A stretch of 64,000 bases of DNA from Bagarius yarrelli (lineage: Eukaryota > Chordata > Actinopteri > Siluriformes > Sisoridae), in contig VCAZ01000063.1 in assembly GCA_005784505.1 (NCBI GenBank), forward strand, positions 2,568,501 through 2,632,500, read 5' to 3'. The notes beneath the pieces are model-generated. The model saw only the letters and a program-made list of their open reading frames with translations, made no database searches and was not told the origin of the DNA. The stretch's first letter is position 1. Every line of letters begins with the position of its first letter. Below, piece by piece: positions 61,267-64,000 of the stretch. The position numbers and the translations under genes were made by a program.

Positions 61267-61847
61267 CACATATATGGAGAGAATTGATTGCCTGACATGA
61301 TGTTTTGAATTACTGATTGGAGACCACTGTGGCTGTGACGATCACAGGTTGACTTTCGCAGCTCCTTTGGTGAAACTCAACCTGTGACTGTGACAGTGGC
61401 TAATTGGTCAATAAGTATGGCGGAAAATCAATGCCAAAACGAACTGAGCGCACCGGCGGTGTTTACGCGCGCGGTGAAATGAACTTGCGAAAGGGTAACA
61501 GATCTACAGATCTAGGAAACGCGAGCTCATTTAAACCCTCGCGCGCGCATCACATTAGTTGTTTCGCGCTCGCTTTTCTCTTTGCTCGCGCGAACAGTTT
61601 TATTTTCGTCAACCATGGGGCGGGACTTGCTGTTTTAATTGTAATCTCAAACGCCATTGGTTACTTCACCCTGTACCGGTAGTTAGCCGTGATTGGACGC
61701 CGTGATTCATAATTCATCTCCTTAAACATGGCTTCGTCTACCACGGACTATCATGTTTATTGTTACTTTTTTTTTTATTTTTATAGAATAGATCGTTAAC
61801 CCCCCTCCCCCACAACAAAAACACGTAATCAATAGAATTATGTTAAC

Positions 61848-62045
61848 GCAGTGGTGGCTCATGGTTAAGGTGCTGGACTAGCAACCTGAAGATTGTGGGT
61901 TTGATTCCCAGCTACACCAAGCCACCACTGTTGGGCCCCTGAGCAAGGCCCTTAACCCTCAATTGCTAAGTTGTATAAATGAGATAAATGTACATCACTC
62001 TGTATAAGAGCATCTGCCAAATGCTGTAAATGTAATGTAAAAATA
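61848..62045 (+). mobile_element. SINE, family A, inside the TIR element
   Basis: GTGGTGGCTCATGGTTAAGG, GGGTTTGATTCCCAGCTACA, TGTTGGGCCCCTGAGCAAGG and the tail GAGCATCTGCCAAATGCTGT. Full-length. Confidence 0.85.
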
Positions 62046-62122
62046 ACGTCTATGTTTGCGTCTCTAGAGCGCAGCTGTTGCAGAACGCACGTCTACAAGT
62101 GACACAGTAGAGACAAAAAATG

Positions 62123-62255
62123 TCATGTGGTGGCTCATGGTTAAGGTGTTTGGATTACCAACCCGAAGGTTGTGGGTTCGATTCCCAGCTCCGGCAAGCC
62201 ACCACTGTTGGACCCCTGAGCAAGGCCCTTAACCCCAAAAATTGCTCAGTTGTAT
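62123..62255 (+). mobile_element. SINE, family A, tail lost
   Basis: ATGTGGTGGCTCATGGTTAA, GGTTGTGGGTTCGATTCCCA and TTGGACCCCTGAGCAAGGC, ending TTGCTCAGTTGTATAACG. The A and B box sequences are well preserved. The palindrome starts where the tail would be. Confidence 0.85.
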
Positions 62256-62259
62256 AACG

Positions 62260-62430
62260 AAGAATGAACCCCACAATTAGATCGTTAAACATTTACATTT
62301 GCAGTATTTGGCAGACGCCCTTATCCAGAGCGACTTACAATATTCCTATATTGTAAGTCGCTCTGGATAAGGGCGTCTGCCAAATACTGCAAATGTAAAT
62401 GTTAACGATCTAATTGTGGGGTTCATTCTT
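62260..62430. repeat. Near-perfect palindrome, 82-bp arms
   Basis: The left arm AAGAATGAACCCCACAATTA through GAGCGACTTACAATA is the inverse of the right arm with a single 1-base difference (GTTAAAC versus GTTAAC). A 6-base spacer TTCCTA separates the arms. Each arm contains a SINE tail (TTGGCAGACGCCCTTATCCA), so two tails lie opposed. Confidence 0.9.
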
Positions 62431-62860
62431 AATAAAATAGATCGTTAAACCCTCCACAGAAACACGTAATCTATAGGATTCTTTAAACGATCTATTCTTT
62501 TGACATGAACCTCACTATTTCTTAAAACACCTAAAACAAAAAAAGTAACAATTCACATGATAGCCGGCGTCCAATCACGGCTAACTTCCGGAAAAGAAGA
62601 AGTAACCGAAGGCGTTGAAGATTACAATCAAAACAGCAAGTCCCGCCCTACGGCTGACAAAACAAAATGGAATGATACGCGGGCGCTGCGGAAGCTTGTG
62701 TCGTGCGCACAGGTGATGTGATGCGCGCGCGAGGGCGCGGGCAGTCGTTTCCTCGCGTGTAGATCTGTCACTCTTTCGCAAGTTCAGTTCACCGCGCGCG
62801 TAAACACCGCCGGTGCGCTCGGTTCTTTTTGGCATTGATTTGCCGCCAAACATGAATCTG

Positions 62861-63339
62861 ACAAAACATTTGGCATTAGCAGGCTTCAAGAAGAAATAAA
62901 AAACACAAGAGTTCAATTAATTTAAGTAAACATCTAATCAATGATTTTCTTTCCTTAGAATTCCTCCCTTGCGTTTGACCAAAAACCTTGAAAATTAAAC
63001 ACAAAACCCTTAAATTTGCGCTTTTTGCACGTTTTGACCTTGGTTACAACACAACCTCGCAATTTGAGTATTTCAGAGAGCATAATTTTGTATAATGTAA
63101 AAAAAACCCCAATGTACATTGTAAAAAAAATACATTTTTGTTTTCTTACATTTAATTAACAAATGATGCACGCCACAATCACATTTAATATTTTTTGTCT
63201 GTCAGAATATTTGTATGACTTTCTGCAAATTTATTTTTTCATTTTGGGGTGAAACATTACAGACAGTTTTGGTGGTGAATGTATGCAAAATTTTAGATTA
63301 AATTGTTTCTGATTAGGTACCTACTTGCCTGCATATATC
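62861..63339. other. Non-coding DNA
   Basis: AT-rich flank of the TIR element with no gene or named repeat. Confidence 0.4.
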
Positions 63340-63480
63340 TCTCCTTCAGGGTGTGCAATCAGCACTATGTCTATACAAGTCAGGGTTCTGTACAGAACAC
63401 TCAAGTTCTTCCACTTCAACCAGAACAATGCATGTCTTCATGGAGCTCATGAGCTTAGTCATATAATGGAACTACTTTCT
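63340..63480 (-). mobile_element. Tc1/mariner-derived fragment
   Basis: CAGGGTTCTGTACAGAACAC, TCAAGTTCTTCCACTTCAAC, CAGAACAATGCATGTCTTCA and TGGAGCTCATGAGC follow the same order as the minus-oriented copies at 23,440 and 33,405. Confidence 0.55.
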
Positions 63481-64000
63481 GCTTCTGTACCTTCATATCT
63501 ATCTATAGTATCTATTTGTATATTTGTTTTTCTGTTCATGCTTCTATTCATTCCTTCATAACTATCCAACCCGTCTATCTAATGTTCATAAGTATTTTTA
63601 TTAAATAATTAAATTTTAAACAAATTTCACAGGGTATAATGAATGCAAACTGTATACACCGATTAAATGTATATACACATCATTTATTTAGATGAGATCA
63701 GATTACTACATGTCACTATAGTGTAAGCATAGGAATAAAAAATGTCTATTATGAGTTATTCTATTGCTGTTGCTCATAATACAAACCTAGGGAACCTAAG
63801 TTCTTTACAAATAAAATGTAATTGAATTCAAATATAATGTAGCTAACATAACACAAGGCTGTTTTCACTAAACTGAGGTATTGAGATTTAGGATTAAATT
63901 ACAATAAATTGTCTAGCTAAAATACAGTATATGTGGTGTCTCATTATGCGATGCATACTCTCATAGTCTCAGCCATGGTTGTTTGTCTATTGTGTCCTAT
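63481..64000. other. Non-coding DNA to the window edge
   Basis: No gene or recognised repeat seen; a short TCTATCTA tract occurs near 63,500. Confidence 0.4.

Larger units (their letters stand above)
61419..62860. mobile_element. DNA element with ~380-bp terminal inverted repeats
   Basis: The left arm (61,419 to about 61,805) starts ATGGCGGAAAATCAATGCC and includes GAGCGCACCGGCGGTG, TTTACGCGCGCGGTGAA and GTTAGCCGTGATTGGACGCC. The reverse complement of about 62,490-62,860 shows the same blocks in the same order with substitutions and indels. Arms are CpG-rich, unlike the surroundings. The translated arms give related ORFs on opposite strands (KSMPKRTERTGGVYARGE in both), which reflects the repeat, not proven protein. 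The interior holds two SINEs and a large palindrome; no transposase is present. Confidence 0.75.

Noticed and set aside
61404..62916. Two related ORFs on opposite strands as a gene pair
   Set aside because: They are the inverted repeats of one element read on opposite strands; similarity is explained by the DNA repeat, and the downstream halves lose the common frame.

Overview
The window looks like a teleost fish chromosome segment, AT-rich and heavily loaded with repeats. Evidence: spliced genes with long introns, an intron-containing tRNA-Tyr, tRNA-derived SINEs with an L2-type tail, Tc1/mariner, L2 and RTE remnants, and many microsatellites. The SINE style hints at an otophysan (catfish/characin-like) fish, but that is only an inference.

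Region by region: (1) 1-10,164 holds no convincing gene: an RTE LINE fragment, two TIR-bounded non-autonomous elements, a 32-bp minisatellite and a decayed L2 LINE. (2) 10,165-17,299, minus strand: an eight-exon model whose reading phases all join, encoding a Ser/Pro-rich protein I do not recognise. One of its introns carries tRNA-Tyr(GTA) and tRNA-Glu(CTC), facing each other 86 bp apart. (3) 17,300-27,943: mostly transposon debris plus one isolated exon-like ORF. (4) 27,944-41,570, minus strand: a complete DAPK2-type Ca2+/calmodulin-regulated death kinase (361 aa), with an ~0.87-kb tandem duplication in its 5' intron. (5) 45,033-51,651, plus strand: a complete SH2D2A/SH2D7-type adaptor (528 aa). 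(6) 52,511-57,200, minus strand: complete ssr2 (TRAP-beta, 185 aa), converging tail-to-tail on the adaptor gene. (7) 57,475-58,462: a compound trinucleotide satellite. (8) 58,700-61,266, plus strand: a five-coding-exon gene (252 aa), unnamed by me, whose core resembles US22/SUKH-type folds. (9) 61,419-62,860: a TIR-bounded element with a near-perfect 171-bp palindrome inside. The remainder is repeats.

The genes do not form an operon-like unit. SSR2 and SH2D2A both lie in human 1q22-q23, a region paralogous to 15q where DAPK2 and SH2D7 lie. The DAPK2-type gene here may therefore be the 1q-side duplicate that mammals lack (inference). The US22/SUKH-like gene is the best candidate for something poorly described. 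All exon boundaries were read by eye from GT/AG sites, phase continuity and homology; none was tested against transcripts.
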